Source: Chthonomonas calidirosea (GTDB lineage Bacteria; Armatimonadota; Chthonomonadetes; Chthonomonadales; CAJBBX01). Taken from it: a stretch of 64,000 nt of DNA. Positions within the stretch are counted from its first letter, which is position 1. Every line of letters starts with the position of its first letter. Made by a program: the position numbers and the translations under genes. This document shows positions 7,872-16,296 of the stretch, piece after piece. The stretch lies in the NCBI GenBank assembly GCA_020722705.1, contig DYKI01000004.1:47816-111815 (forward strand), read 5' to 3'. Below the pieces are notes generated by a model that was not told the DNA's origin, did no database searches, and saw only the letters and a list, made by a program, of their open reading frames with translations.

Positions 7872-9689
7872 ATGTCGGCGTTCTCCAGAAGCGGCAAGCT
7901 CCACGCGAAGTTTCGCAGCCTCTTCCGAAATCGAGCTCACGGCCCGGCGGTGGCACCGCCTGACCCCGCTTCGGCGAATGACCCAGAGGCCCTTCGTCAC
8001 GAGATCGAACTTCGCGACGCCGCACTGCGCGAGGCCGAGCAGGTCATCGGCTCGCTTCGCAGGGAGCTGGACGAGCGCCGGCTCGAGGTGGATGCGCTGA
8101 GACGCGTCGGAGAGGCCGTCGGGGCCATTTTCGACATCGAGGACATGCTCAAGGTCACGGTTGACGTAGCCATCCACGTAACCGGCACCGACTCCTGCCA
8201 GGTCTACCTCCTCGATCCCCGCACCAACGAGCTCGTGCTCCGGGCTGCCGACGAGACGGGCCGGAGCATGATCGGCCGCATCCGCTTGAAGGTTGGAGAG
8301 GGCATCACCGGCTGGGCAGCACGCGAACGCAAGCCCGTCGCCGTATCCCGCAACGCCTCCGCCGATCATCGCTTCAAGTACTTTCCGGAAATCCATGAGG
8401 AGGAATACCAGAGCATCCTCTCCGTACCCCTCCTGTCTCGCAACCGCGTCCTTGGCGTCGTCAACGTACGCACGCGCGAGCCGAGAGAATACAGCAAGGT
8501 CCAGATGCGCCTGCTGTCCAGCATTGCGGGCCAGGTCGCCGGAGCGATCGAAAAGGCCCGGCGCACCCGCGACCTGGAGCGGACCGCAGTCCAGCTTCAG
8601 CACCTTTCCGAGGTCAGCGAAGCCATCATGTCGAACGTGTATCTCGACGACATGCTTTTCAAGTTCGTCGAGATGACCGCGCGAGCGATGTCCTATCGCA
8701 TCTGCACCATCATGCTCGTAGACCATCAGTCGCAGGAGCTTGTCATCAAGGCCACGTGCGGATCCGACGGAAAAGCCCCCATTCCCGAATACGTCTCCAA
8801 GCCCCCCGTCAAGATCGGTGAGAGTATCGCCGGTCGAGCGGCACGTGAGGGTCGTGTGATGACGGTAGCGGACGTCAAGAAGCATCCCCATACCCGCTTT
8901 CCCGACATTGCCGAGCGTGCGGGGCTGACCTCCCTTGCGTCGGTTCCTCTCATGATCAAAGGCGAGGTCCTTGGCGTTCTCAACTGCTACACCGAGCGGG
9001 TCCACGAGTTCACCCCCGAGGAGCTGACCATCCTTCAGGCGTTGGGCGCCCAAGCAGCCCTGGCCATCCAAACCGCTCGCCTCATGATCAAGTCAGCCGT
9101 CATCCAGGAGATGCACCATCGCGTCAAGAACAACCTTCAGCAGATCGCCAGCCTCGTGCGGCTTCAGATGCGCTATAGCGCATACGCGACGGTTGAGGAG
9201 GCCATGAACGACACCCTGAGCCGCATTCAGGCCATTGCTGCCGTACATGAGCTCCTCCTGAGCCACGACCTCGACAGTGTCAGCATCGGCAGGCTGGCCG
9301 AGCAGATACTGACGGCAACCAAACAGAGCGTCGTCGCCCCGAGCAAGTCCATCGTAACCGAGGTGTCCGGCCCCGACGTGCGCCTCCCCCTCAGCCATGC
9401 CACCACCTTCGCGCTCGTCCTGAACGAGCTCGTCCAGAACGCGGTGGAGCACGGCTTTCGAGACACGTCTTCGGGCCGGATCGCCGTCACGACCATACAG
9501 GAAGACTCCGACATCGTCGTGACCGTCGCCAACGACGGCAGCCCCCTACCTGAGGGCTTCGATCCGACGCAGACCGGGCGTCTGGGCCTGAAGATCGTGG
9601 ACAGCCTCGTTCGGGGCGGTCTCAACGGCACGTTCGAGATGGAAAACAGCGACGGAATCGTGGCCCGGGTCAGGTTCCCGGCGCCGTAG
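7872..9689 (+). CDS. Soluble sensor histidine kinase, GAF-GAF-HisKA_2-HATPase
   Basis: 605 residues starting behind a GGAGG ribosome-binding site. Order: basic N-terminus, a coiled coil (about 38-75), a GAF domain (about 85-235), a second GAF domain (about 245-405), then the HisKA_2 phosphoacceptor helix EMHHRVKNNLQQ with the histidines at 415-416, and an HATPase domain with the N-box NELVQNAVEHGF and a GLKIVDSLV G-box. There is no membrane helix, so it senses a cytoplasmic ligand or redox state through GAF domains. HisKA_2 kinases typically pair with ANTAR regulators, as does this one with the preceding gene. The signal is not predictable from sequence. Confidence 0.92.
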   Translation: MSAFSRSGKLHAKFRSLFRNRAHGPAVAPPDPASANDPEALRHEIELRDAALREAEQVIGSLRRELDERRLEVDALRRVGEAVGAIFDIEDMLKVTVDVAIHVTGTDSCQVYLLDPRTNELVLRAADETGRSMIGRIRLKVGEGITGWAARERKPVAVSRNASADHRFKYFPEIHEEEYQSILSVPLLSRNRVLGVVNVRTREPREYSKVQMRLLSSIAGQVAGAIEKARRTRDLERTAVQLQHLSEVSEAIMSNVYLDDMLFKFVEMTARAMSYRICTIMLVDHQSQELVIKATCGSDGKAPIPEYVSKPPVKIGESIAGRAAREGRVMTVADVKKHPHTRFPDIAERAGLTSLASVPLMIKGEVLGVLNCYTERVHEFTPEELTILQALGAQAALAIQTARLMIKSAVIQEMHHRVKNNLQQIASLVRLQMRYSAYATVEEAMNDTLSRIQAIAAVHELLLSHDLDSVSIGRLAEQILTATKQSVVAPSKSIVTEVSGPDVRLPLSHATTFALVLNELVQNAVEHGFRDTSSGRIAVTTIQEDSDIVVTVANDGSPLPEGFDPTQTGRLGLKIVDSLVRGGLNGTFEMENSDGIVARVRFPAP

Positions 9690-9729
9690 CGCGCGAGGCC
9701 GTCAACCGGGTATACTCCCCGCGTTGTTC

Positions 9730-9836
9730 CGCCAAGGAACCGCCTGCCGAAGACAGCGGGAGCCATATGGCTCAATGCCGGTCCAAGACCGGGTCCCGCC
9801 GAGGAGGGAATGCCACTTTGGACCCGTTCGTAGGTC
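9730..9836 (+). promoter_or_regulatory. Ribosomal protein L10 leader
   Basis: Upstream of rplJ the sequence contains CCTGCCGAAGACAGCGGG followed by a hairpin (GCCATATGGC) and then CCCGCCGAGGAGGG. This resembles the conserved core of the L10 leader, the RNA to which the L10-L12 complex binds to repress its own operon. Edges are approximate. It lies about 110 nt before the rplJ start. Confidence 0.75.
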
Positions 9837-9944
9837 CTCTGCGCACCTGCCCCCGTCTTTCAACGCCTTCGGCATCGGTCCCCGGGTGGGTCATTGCCAA
9901 TGGATCGCGGCCATGCCGGTTCCATCGAGGAGGTGAGACGGAAC

Positions 9945-10490
9945 ATGCGAAGATCAAGCCCGCGCGCCGACAAGGTTGAGGCCGTCGCCGAACTGCGGGC
10001 ATCGCTGGAGAAGGCTGCCGGCGTAATCTTCACCAACTACCGTGGGCTCACGGTGAGTGAGATAACCACACTGCGCCGCGCCCTGCGCCCGGTCGGCGGG
10101 CAATACCACGTTGTCAAGAATACGCTCATGCTTCGCGCTCTTGGCGACAACGCCCCGGACGAGCTGGCATCGCTCCTTAAAGGGCCCACTGCTGTCGCCA
10201 TCGCGCTCGACGATCCTGTAGCTGCGTCCAAGGCGCTGCTGACGTTCCTGCGGGACCTGAGGAAGCCGGAGGTCGCTGTGAAGGGCGGCTACGTTGACGG
10301 ACGGGTGTTCGACCCGGACGGAATCACTGCCCTCTCTAAGGCTCCGCCGAAGCAGGTGCTGCAGGGACAGGTGGTGGGCACGCTGCAGGCACCGCTTACG
10401 AACTTCGCCGGCACGTTGAACGGCGTTTTGGGTGAGTTCGCAAGGACACTTCAGGCCCTGGCCGATCAACGACAGGCTCAGGCCCAATAG
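9945..10490 (+). CDS. rplJ: Large ribosomal subunit protein L10
   Basis: 181 residues. The ATG at 9945 follows GAGGAGG; an in-frame GTG 12 bases earlier sits too close to that site. Typical L10 features: an N-terminal domain with GVIFTNYRGLTVSEITTLRR and VVKNTLMLRAL (binds 23S rRNA), and a C-terminal helix (FARTLQALADQR) that carries L12 dimers. It forms the base of the ribosomal stalk and represses its own synthesis through the leader upstream. The usual rplK-rplA upstream and rpoB-rpoC downstream are not here; a histidine kinase precedes and rplL-ispE follow. Confidence 0.97.
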   Translation: MRRSSPRADKVEAVAELRASLEKAAGVIFTNYRGLTVSEITTLRRALRPVGGQYHVVKNTLMLRALGDNAPDELASLLKGPTAVAIALDDPVAASKALLTFLRDLRKPEVAVKGGYVDGRVFDPDGITALSKAPPKQVLQGQVVGTLQAPLTNFAGTLNGVLGEFARTLQALADQRQAQAQ

Positions 10491-10505
10491 CGAAAGGATA
10501 TACAC

Positions 10506-10889
<384 letters not shown>

Positions 10890-10910
10890 TTCAGTTCAGG
10901 GGGCCGGTGG

Positions 10911-11888
10911 ATGCGCCATGCGGTCCGCTGGCCCCTTCTCTCCTCGATGAACCCGCGGCAACTCCAGGGCGGCGCTCCGGATCGCGCAGTGATGCACGCC
11001 CACGCCAAAGTGAATCTCTCACTCGACGTAGGTCCCCGGCTCGACACGGGCTATCATACGTTGCGGACAGTGATGCAGACCGTCAGCCTTGCCGATACGG
11101 TCGAGGTCCAGATTGCGCCCGGACCTGGCGTCAGCCTCATCTGTACATCGGCTGCGACCGGGAAGACAGATCCCGAGATTCCTCAGGATCACCGAAACAC
11201 GGCCTATCAGGCAGCCGTTGCTGTGCTGGAACGGTCCCGGTCATCGGTCGGGGTCCGCATCCGTATTGTGAAGAGCATTCCTTCGCAGGCCGGCCTGGGC
11301 GGCGGCAGTTCCGACGCCGCTGCCGTTCTGCGTGCCGTGGCCCGGCTCATCGGATGGCAGCCGCGCTTCGACGAGCTGAGGCAAACAGCCATCGGGATCG
11401 GCTCCGACGTACCGTTTTTCCTCACGGGCGGCACGGCCCTCGTTGAGGGGATCGGCGAGTCGGTTACGCCCGTAGCCGATGCACCCGCTCTCGACGTCGT
11501 CGTGGCGAGACCCGATGCCGGAGTGTCAACGGCGCAAGCCTACCGGGCACTCGACGAGCGCCCGTCATCCCGACCGGCAAATACGCCCGAAGTGCTTGAG
11601 GCGCTGAACAGACGGGATCGGGATGCCCTGCTCCGATCCATGGGGAACCACTTCGAACGGGTCATACCCGGCCTTGTTCCCGGCGTCGCGGCACTGATGC
11701 AAGCCATGGGCGATGCCGGCGCATCCCCGGTTCGCCTCTGTGGAAGCGGTTCGGCAGTGTATGGAGTGGCCGAATCCGCTTCCCACGCCCGGCAGATCGC
11801 CGCAGCGCTCGGCGGGTCATGCCCCTACGTCGCGGTGGCGACCACGGTCGGCGCAGCAGCCTCAACGACGATGGAGACGGGCGAGTGA
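10911..11888 (+). CDS. ispE: 4-diphosphocytidyl-2-C-methyl-D-erythritol kinase
   Basis: GHMP-family kinase of the MEP isoprenoid pathway, phosphorylating CDP-ME at the 2-hydroxyl with ATP. The N-terminal AHAKVNLSLDVG segment, the ATP-binding PSQAGLGGGSSDAA loop and the C-terminal LCGSGSAVYGV glycine motif are all present; length of about 325 residues is slightly long. The ATG at 10911 follows a GGGGG stretch 21 bp after rplL; shorter starts at 10947 or 10989/10992 lack such a site, although homologues usually begin close to the AHAKVNL segment. Being behind rplL it may be transcribed with the ribosomal genes. Its stop overlaps the next start (GTGA). Confidence 0.93.
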   Translation: MRHAVRWPLLSSMNPRQLQGGAPDRAVMHAHAKVNLSLDVGPRLDTGYHTLRTVMQTVSLADTVEVQIAPGPGVSLICTSAATGKTDPEIPQDHRNTAYQAAVAVLERSRSSVGVRIRIVKSIPSQAGLGGGSSDAAAVLRAVARLIGWQPRFDELRQTAIGIGSDVPFFLTGGTALVEGIGESVTPVADAPALDVVVARPDAGVSTAQAYRALDERPSSRPANTPEVLEALNRRDRDALLRSMGNHFERVIPGLVPGVAALMQAMGDAGASPVRLCGSGSAVYGVAESASHARQIAAALGGSCPYVAVATTVGAAASTTMETGE

Positions 11889-12685
11889 CGCCTGCGGCGC
11901 AACGTCTGCCTGCCATCCTCATGGCCGGAGGCAGGGCGAGCGAGGCATTCGTCGCTGAGACAGGCCTTCCTCACCGGTCCCTTCTGCGCGTGCCCCACCC
12001 CGACACACGCGACATGGGCACCGCCACGATGCTTGAGATCGCTGCGCTTGCCTTGCGGCGTTCGAAGTATGTGTCTCAAGTGTACACGGTCACCGATCTG
12101 GACGCCCCGGACGGAACGCAGCATATCAGCGACCATGGCGGGTTCGTCGAGAACCTCTTCGCCGGCATCGCCGCATGCGTCAACTCCGATCGGGCGTGCG
12201 TCTGCACCGCCGACATGCCATTCCTGACCGCTGCATCGGTGGATGGCTTCCTTAAAGCCGCCCATGCTGTCGAAGCCGATCTGGTCTACCCGATCATCAC
12301 GGCGGAGGCATGTGAGCGGGCATACCCGGGACTGCGCAGGACATCCCTTCCTACGCGCGAAGGGCGGTTTACGGGCGGAAACATCGTGCTCATTCGGCCT
12401 GCCGCTCTGCTCGCGGCCAGGTCCTACATCGAGGCTGCACACGCCAAGCGCAAGAGCCCGCTGCAGTTGGCGATGATGCTGGGCCTGGGGGCAACCCTCG
12501 GCGTGGCGCTATCCCTTGCGACAAGACGCGGACTCGTGTCCGTAGCGGGGCTCGAGTCGGCCGTTTCCCGCCTCATCCATGCCCAGGCACGCGCCGTCGT
12601 GAGCGATGACCCGGCACTAGGGACGGACATAGATCGTCCCGAGGATGCCGCGGCGATCACCGCGCAACGCAACACCCCGCGGTGA
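11885..12685 (+). CDS. MobA-like nucleotidyltransferase
   Basis: 266 residues starting at a GTG that overlaps the ispE stop (GTGA), indicating coupling. The N-terminal LPAILMAGGRASE loop is a nucleotidyltransferase signature; the usual lysine after it appears replaced (PHRSLLRV). The ACVCTADMPFLTA segment provides the metal-binding aspartate, and GRFTGGNIVLI is typical of the MobA/GlmU-like fold. The substrate is not known. Its coupling to ispE is tempting because the preceding MEP step is also a cytidylyltransferase, but the sequence does not look like IspD. A role in nucleotide-sugar or cofactor synthesis is as likely. Confidence 0.75.
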   Translation: MTPAAQRLPAILMAGGRASEAFVAETGLPHRSLLRVPHPDTRDMGTATMLEIAALALRRSKYVSQVYTVTDLDAPDGTQHISDHGGFVENLFAGIAACVNSDRACVCTADMPFLTAASVDGFLKAAHAVEADLVYPIITAEACERAYPGLRRTSLPTREGRFTGGNIVLIRPAALLAARSYIEAAHAKRKSPLQLAMMLGLGATLGVALSLATRRGLVSVAGLESAVSRLIHAQARAVVSDDPALGTDIDRPEDAAAITAQRNTPR

Positions 12686-12694
12686 CCGGACACC

Positions 12695-12801
12695 GGCTCG
12701 GCGGGAGCCTCGCCCTCCCACGGAGCCGTCCACTCCCCGGCGGGGCTGTGCCCGATACGGCTCGGCAGGAGCCTCGCCCTCCCACGGAGCCTCGCCCTCC
12801 C
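12695..12801. repeat. Intergenic GC-rich repeat, two 33-bp units plus a partial
   Basis: A unit reading GGCTCGGCRGGAGCC then TCGCCCTCCCACGGAGCC occurs at 12695-12727 and again at 12759-12791, 64 bp apart, followed by a third partial GGAGCCTCGCCCTCCC. The same core in the opposite orientation recurs at 63947-64000 and, in part, at 49273. It lies between a plus- and a minus-strand gene (convergent). Confidence 0.75.
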
Positions 12802-12839
12802 GAACCGCGCACTCCCGAAGGTCGGCGTCGTGGGCTAAT

Positions 12840-13886
12840 CTACCCGGTCGCAGCCCAATCGGCTCGGCGATCCACGGCATCGGCGACACGAGCCACTGCG
12901 TCCATCAGCGCGTCAAACGCCGCAGGAGTCAGGGACTGCTGGCCGTCGGAGAGCGCGTGGCGCGGATCAGGATGCACCTCGACGATGAGACCATCGGCCC
13001 CGGCGGCAATGGCAGCAAGAGCCGCGGCAGGAACATAGTGCGCGTGCCCCGTGGCATGGCTCGGATCCACGATTACCGGCAGATGCGTGATCTCCTTGAG
13101 AACCGGAACGGCCGAGACATCCAGAGTGTTCCGCGTGTACGTCCGGTCCAGCGGCAAGACGCCGCGTTCGCAGAGGACGATCTGATCGTTACCCTCGTGC
13201 AGGATGTACTCGGCGGCGAATAGAAACTCGTCAATCGTGGCGCTCGGGCCGCGCTTCAGGAGAACCGGCTTTCGGCTGCGTCCGGCGGCCACGAGCAACG
13301 AGTAGTTCTGCATATTCCTCGCGCCGATCTGGAGCATGTCCGCATGCGCAGCGACCAGATCAACATCGTGTGGATCAATGACTTCCGTGACCGTCGCCAA
13401 TCCGGTCTCCCGGCCAATGTCCCGGAGCAGCTTCAAACCGTCTTTCTGAAGGCCCTGAAACGAGTACGGCGAAGTGCGTGGCTTGAAGGCCCCTCCGCGC
13501 AAGACCGCAGCGCCGGACGCTTTGACCGCATGCGCGGCTTCCAGCAACTGGTCCCTGGACTCGATGGCACACGGACCGGCCATGACGGTGAGGGCGTTGC
13601 CTCCGATCACGATATCGCCAAGGCGCACGAGCGTGGACGCGGCGTGGAACTCGCGGGAAGCCAGCTTGTAGGGCCGGCTCACATGAACGACGTTGGAGAC
13701 GCCAGGCAAAGCCCGCAACAGGTCTGCCAAGCTCTCACGTTCATCCGGAGAGATGGCGCTGGCCACGCCGATAGCGGTATGGTCGCCGCCGGGAAGCTCA
13801 AGCGGCCTCAAGCCACGGTCCGCGATCAGGTTGCTCACCGCTTCAACCTCGGTTTCCGTTGCGCCTGCATGCATGAGTACAATCAT
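12840..13886 (-). CDS. aroF: 3-deoxy-7-phosphoheptulonate synthase (AroF-type, type I beta)
   Basis: 348 residues from ATG 13886. It catalyses the first step of the shikimate pathway, joining phosphoenolpyruvate and erythrose 4-phosphate. An N-terminal ferredoxin-like regulatory domain ([17 protein letters not shown]) is followed by the TIM barrel with [46 protein letters not shown] and VDPSHATGH. This is the class related to chorismate mutase-containing enzymes. No SD lies before the start; instead a TGC-TATACT extended -10 sits six bases away, suggesting a leaderless message. The track's extension to 14027 runs into the divergent deacetylase gene. Confidence 0.95.
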   Translation of the reverse strand: MIVLMHAGATETEVEAVSNLIADRGLRPLELPGGDHTAIGVASAISPDERESLADLLRALPGVSNVVHVSRPYKLASREFHAASTLVRLGDIVIGGNALTVMAGPCAIESRDQLLEAAHAVKASGAAVLRGGAFKPRTSPYSFQGLQKDGLKLLRDIGRETGLATVTEVIDPHDVDLVAAHADMLQIGARNMQNYSLLVAAGRSRKPVLLKRGPSATIDEFLFAAEYILHEGNDQIVLCERGVLPLDRTYTRNTLDVSAVPVLKEITHLPVIVDPSHATGHAHYVPAAALAAIAAGADGLIVEVHPDPRHALSDGQQSLTPAAFDALMDAVARVADAVDRRADWAATG

Positions 13887-13892
13887 GGTCGG

Positions 13893-13901
13893 AGTATAGC
13901 A
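13893..13901 (-). promoter_or_regulatory. Extended -10 promoter of aroF, placing +1 at the start codon
   Basis: On the minus strand TGC-TATACT is followed by six bases and then the ATG of aroF. With the usual six to seven bases between -10 and +1, transcription would begin at or within the start codon. No recognisable -35 or SD is present. Confidence 0.4.
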
Positions 13902-13977
13902 CGGAGCCGGCACATACGGGCTGCGGTCTTGATCCCGTCGGCCATGTGCTGCCGTGGGCATTGAGGAGGCAAGGGCG

Positions 13978-14808
13978 ATGGACATACTTTGCGTTGGAGC
14001 GCATCCCGACGACTGTGAGAGCGCCATGGGTGGAACGGCCGCGTTGTTCGCTCAACGAGGAGACAGGGTCCGGTTCCTGTCGGTCACCAACGGCGACAAA
14101 GGCCACTACGCGGCTGAATACATCAGCGACCCGGCTGCGTTGGCTCGACGCCGACATGCGGAAGCCATTGCAGCCTCCGCCGTAATCGGATGCGAATACC
14201 GCTGCCTGGGGCTCCACGATGGCGAGGTGTATGTGAGTAAGGAGACCACCGAGGCGATGATCCGCGCGATCAGAGGTTTCGGACCGATCGGGAAAGGCCC
14301 GGACCTGATCATCACCAATCGCCCGTGCGACTACCATCGGGACCATCGCTATACCGCCCAAATCGTTCTCGATGCCCTTTACATGCTGACCGTACCGCTC
14401 GCCTGCCCGGATACCCCGCATCTGCGCCGATTGCCCGTGGTCGCCTATTGGCAGGACGGCTTTACGGAGCACGGACCGTTTCAACCGGACATCGTCATTC
14501 CTATAGACGCATCCATCGGCCAAAAGGTCAAAGCGGTGTGCGAGCACGTTTCGCAGTTCATGGAGTGGATACCGTATAACGCCGGCTCCCACGACGCGTT
14601 TGCAGACTTCCCCAGCGACCGAAGCGAGCAGACGGCACGGATTGGCGCGCTGTATCGAGAGCGCGCCAGGCAGGTCGCCATGCAATGGTCCGAGCTGATG
14701 CCGGCCGGGCGAGAGTATGCGGAGGCATTCCAGATCAGCGACTACGGTGATCAGCCAACCCCCGCGGAACTTCGTCGCCTGTTCCCCACGTCAGGAAGCG
14801 CGGCGTAG
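13978..14808 (+). CDS. PIG-L family deacetylase (LmbE-like)
   Basis: 276 residues starting behind GAGGAGG. The zinc-site motif AHPDD is at the N-terminus (VGAHPDDCE) and the third ligand in DYHRDHRYT, as in N-acetylglucosaminyl-phosphatidylinositol and mycothiol-type deacetylases. FLSVTNGDKGHY is also typical. Substrates of this family are N-acetylated sugars; the specific one cannot be told. It is soluble, with no signal peptide, and divergent from aroF with about 90 bp between starts. Confidence 0.9.
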   Translation: MDILCVGAHPDDCESAMGGTAALFAQRGDRVRFLSVTNGDKGHYAAEYISDPAALARRRHAEAIAASAVIGCEYRCLGLHDGEVYVSKETTEAMIRAIRGFGPIGKGPDLIITNRPCDYHRDHRYTAQIVLDALYMLTVPLACPDTPHLRRLPVVAYWQDGFTEHGPFQPDIVIPIDASIGQKVKAVCEHVSQFMEWIPYNAGSHDAFADFPSDRSEQTARIGALYRERARQVAMQWSELMPAGREYAEAFQISDYGDQPTPAELRRLFPTSGSAA

Positions 14809-14832
14809 GCGGTCCATCTGAGGATCGGCTCC

Positions 14833-14848
14833 GCGGCAGTCTTGCCGC
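14833..14848. terminator. Small hairpin between convergent genes
   Basis: GCGGCA-GTCT-TGCCGC forms a perfect 6-bp stem with a tetraloop in the 57-bp gap between the PIG-L gene and the beta-helix gene. There is no T-run, so a terminator role is only suggested by position. Confidence 0.3.
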
Positions 14849-14865
14849 TGCCACGACAGGCGACC

Positions 14866-16227
14866 CTACAGGTACGCGCCTGCCGCACCGAGGTTGTCAC
14901 GTCGGGTGACTTCGGTGCAGTCCTCTTCGCGGATGTTGGCCTCGACGTTGCGGTTGAGGATGTTGCGCTCGATAACGATGCGGTCGCAGCGCGCCAACTC
15001 CACTCCGACACGGTTGTCCTGGATGTCATTCCCCAGGATGGAATGGTCGCGCAGCCTCGTAGTCATCACATCTGGCGGACCCTCACCGTCGGCATACCGG
15101 GCCGGACGGATACCGTGGTCCTGGTCGGCTGCCATTCGGATGCCTTTGCCGTTGCGCGTGATGGTGTTGCCTTCGATGCGCCAGCCGCAGCTCGTCAGAT
15201 TCTCGGGATAGAGTGCGGCGAACTGGCGGACGTGCCCCGTCCAGATGAGAATGCCATGACCGTTGGCCTGCATGTTGTTGCGCTCCACGATGAAGTCGTG
15301 TCCGTTCTCCACAGCGATGCCGGCCTGTCGGTTCATGACCATGCGATTGCCGTTCAGCGCCGTGTCCCATGAATAGCCAAGCCAGAACCCGTAGTTGCAT
15401 CGGTCGGCATAGTTGCCGCTGAACCTGTTGCCGCGGCAGAAGGTCGCTTCGAAGGCGATGTTGGGGCTCAAGGAGCCATCGTTTCCTTCGAAGAGGTTAT
15501 CGTCGCATCCGCATGGCTTTCCGTCGGGGCTCAGACCGGCCAGGAAGAACCCATCGCCGCCAAGGCGCGCCGCGTTGTTTCGGAACGTGTTGCGTGACGA
15601 TCCGTAGACGGCAAGGAATCCCGCCGCATCGGCGCCCATGTGCCCAAAGTGCGGCCCGCCCTCCCGCGGTTCGAAGCGGCAGCAGTAGTCCGCGCAGTTG
15701 CCCTCGAAGGCGCTATCGCATGTGTCCCAGAGATGGAAGCCGAAGCCGCTGTTGTACGAGGCGTTGTTGTTGGCTGCAGTCAGGTGGCGACACCGGTAAG
15801 TTAGGAGCCCGTTCTGCTGATGCTGCAGTGTGCATCCGGCAATGCGGCTTGACCGAACGCGGTCCAGTATGATCCCGGCGCCGTAGGGGTTCTCTGGTCC
15901 GCGCCATATGTCGAGAAACACCGTATTGGCCGCCACCTCTGCCGTCGCTGTGATGTCGCACCCCTCAATCACCAGGTTCATCGCGTCTGAAGCGCGAATC
16001 CCGTGCTCGAACTCCATGAGCCGGAGGTTGCGCAAGACGACGCCGTTCATGCCCTCAAGCCCGATACCGGTACCGCGCCTGCCGACGCCAACTATGAGCG
16101 CACCGGCCCCGTCCACCACTATCTCCGGAGCGCCGATCCGAAGCCCGTTCGGGAGGACATGAACCCCCTCGGCTATCCGGCAGCTCTCCCGAATGACCAG
16201 TCCGTCAGTCGGCGTGATCGTCTTCAT
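14866..16227 (-). CDS. Right-handed parallel beta-helix protein (NosD-like)
   Basis: 453 residues built largely of short repeats with Asn ladders (RNTFRNNAARL, NLFEGND, NRFSGNYADRC, NTITRNGKGI, HSILGNDIQDNRVG), the pattern of parallel beta-helix/PbH1 folds as in NosD and carbohydrate-active enzymes. No signal peptide is visible, which is unusual for an exported helix of this type. Cysteines are frequent in the middle (CDSAFEGNCADYCC). No catalytic site was recognised, so enzyme or structural role is open. It lies downstream of the TMTC-like gene on the same strand, about 70 bp away. Confidence 0.75.
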   Translation of the reverse strand: MKTITPTDGLVIRESCRIAEGVHVLPNGLRIGAPEIVVDGAGALIVGVGRRGTGIGLEGMNGVVLRNLRLMEFEHGIRASDAMNLVIEGCDITATAEVAANTVFLDIWRGPENPYGAGIILDRVRSSRIAGCTLQHQQNGLLTYRCRHLTAANNNASYNSGFGFHLWDTCDSAFEGNCADYCCRFEPREGGPHFGHMGADAAGFLAVYGSSRNTFRNNAARLGGDGFFLAGLSPDGKPCGCDDNLFEGNDGSLSPNIAFEATFCRGNRFSGNYADRCNYGFWLGYSWDTALNGNRMVMNRQAGIAVENGHDFIVERNNMQANGHGILIWTGHVRQFAALYPENLTSCGWRIEGNTITRNGKGIRMAADQDHGIRPARYADGEGPPDVMTTRLRDHSILGNDIQDNRVGVELARCDRIVIERNILNRNVEANIREEDCTEVTRRDNLGAAGAYL

Positions 16228-16296
16228 TCTTCGCTCCCTCGCCCTGAGCCGTCGCCGTTCTGCATACAGCCATTGTCCGTCCTGAACTTGCCGAGT

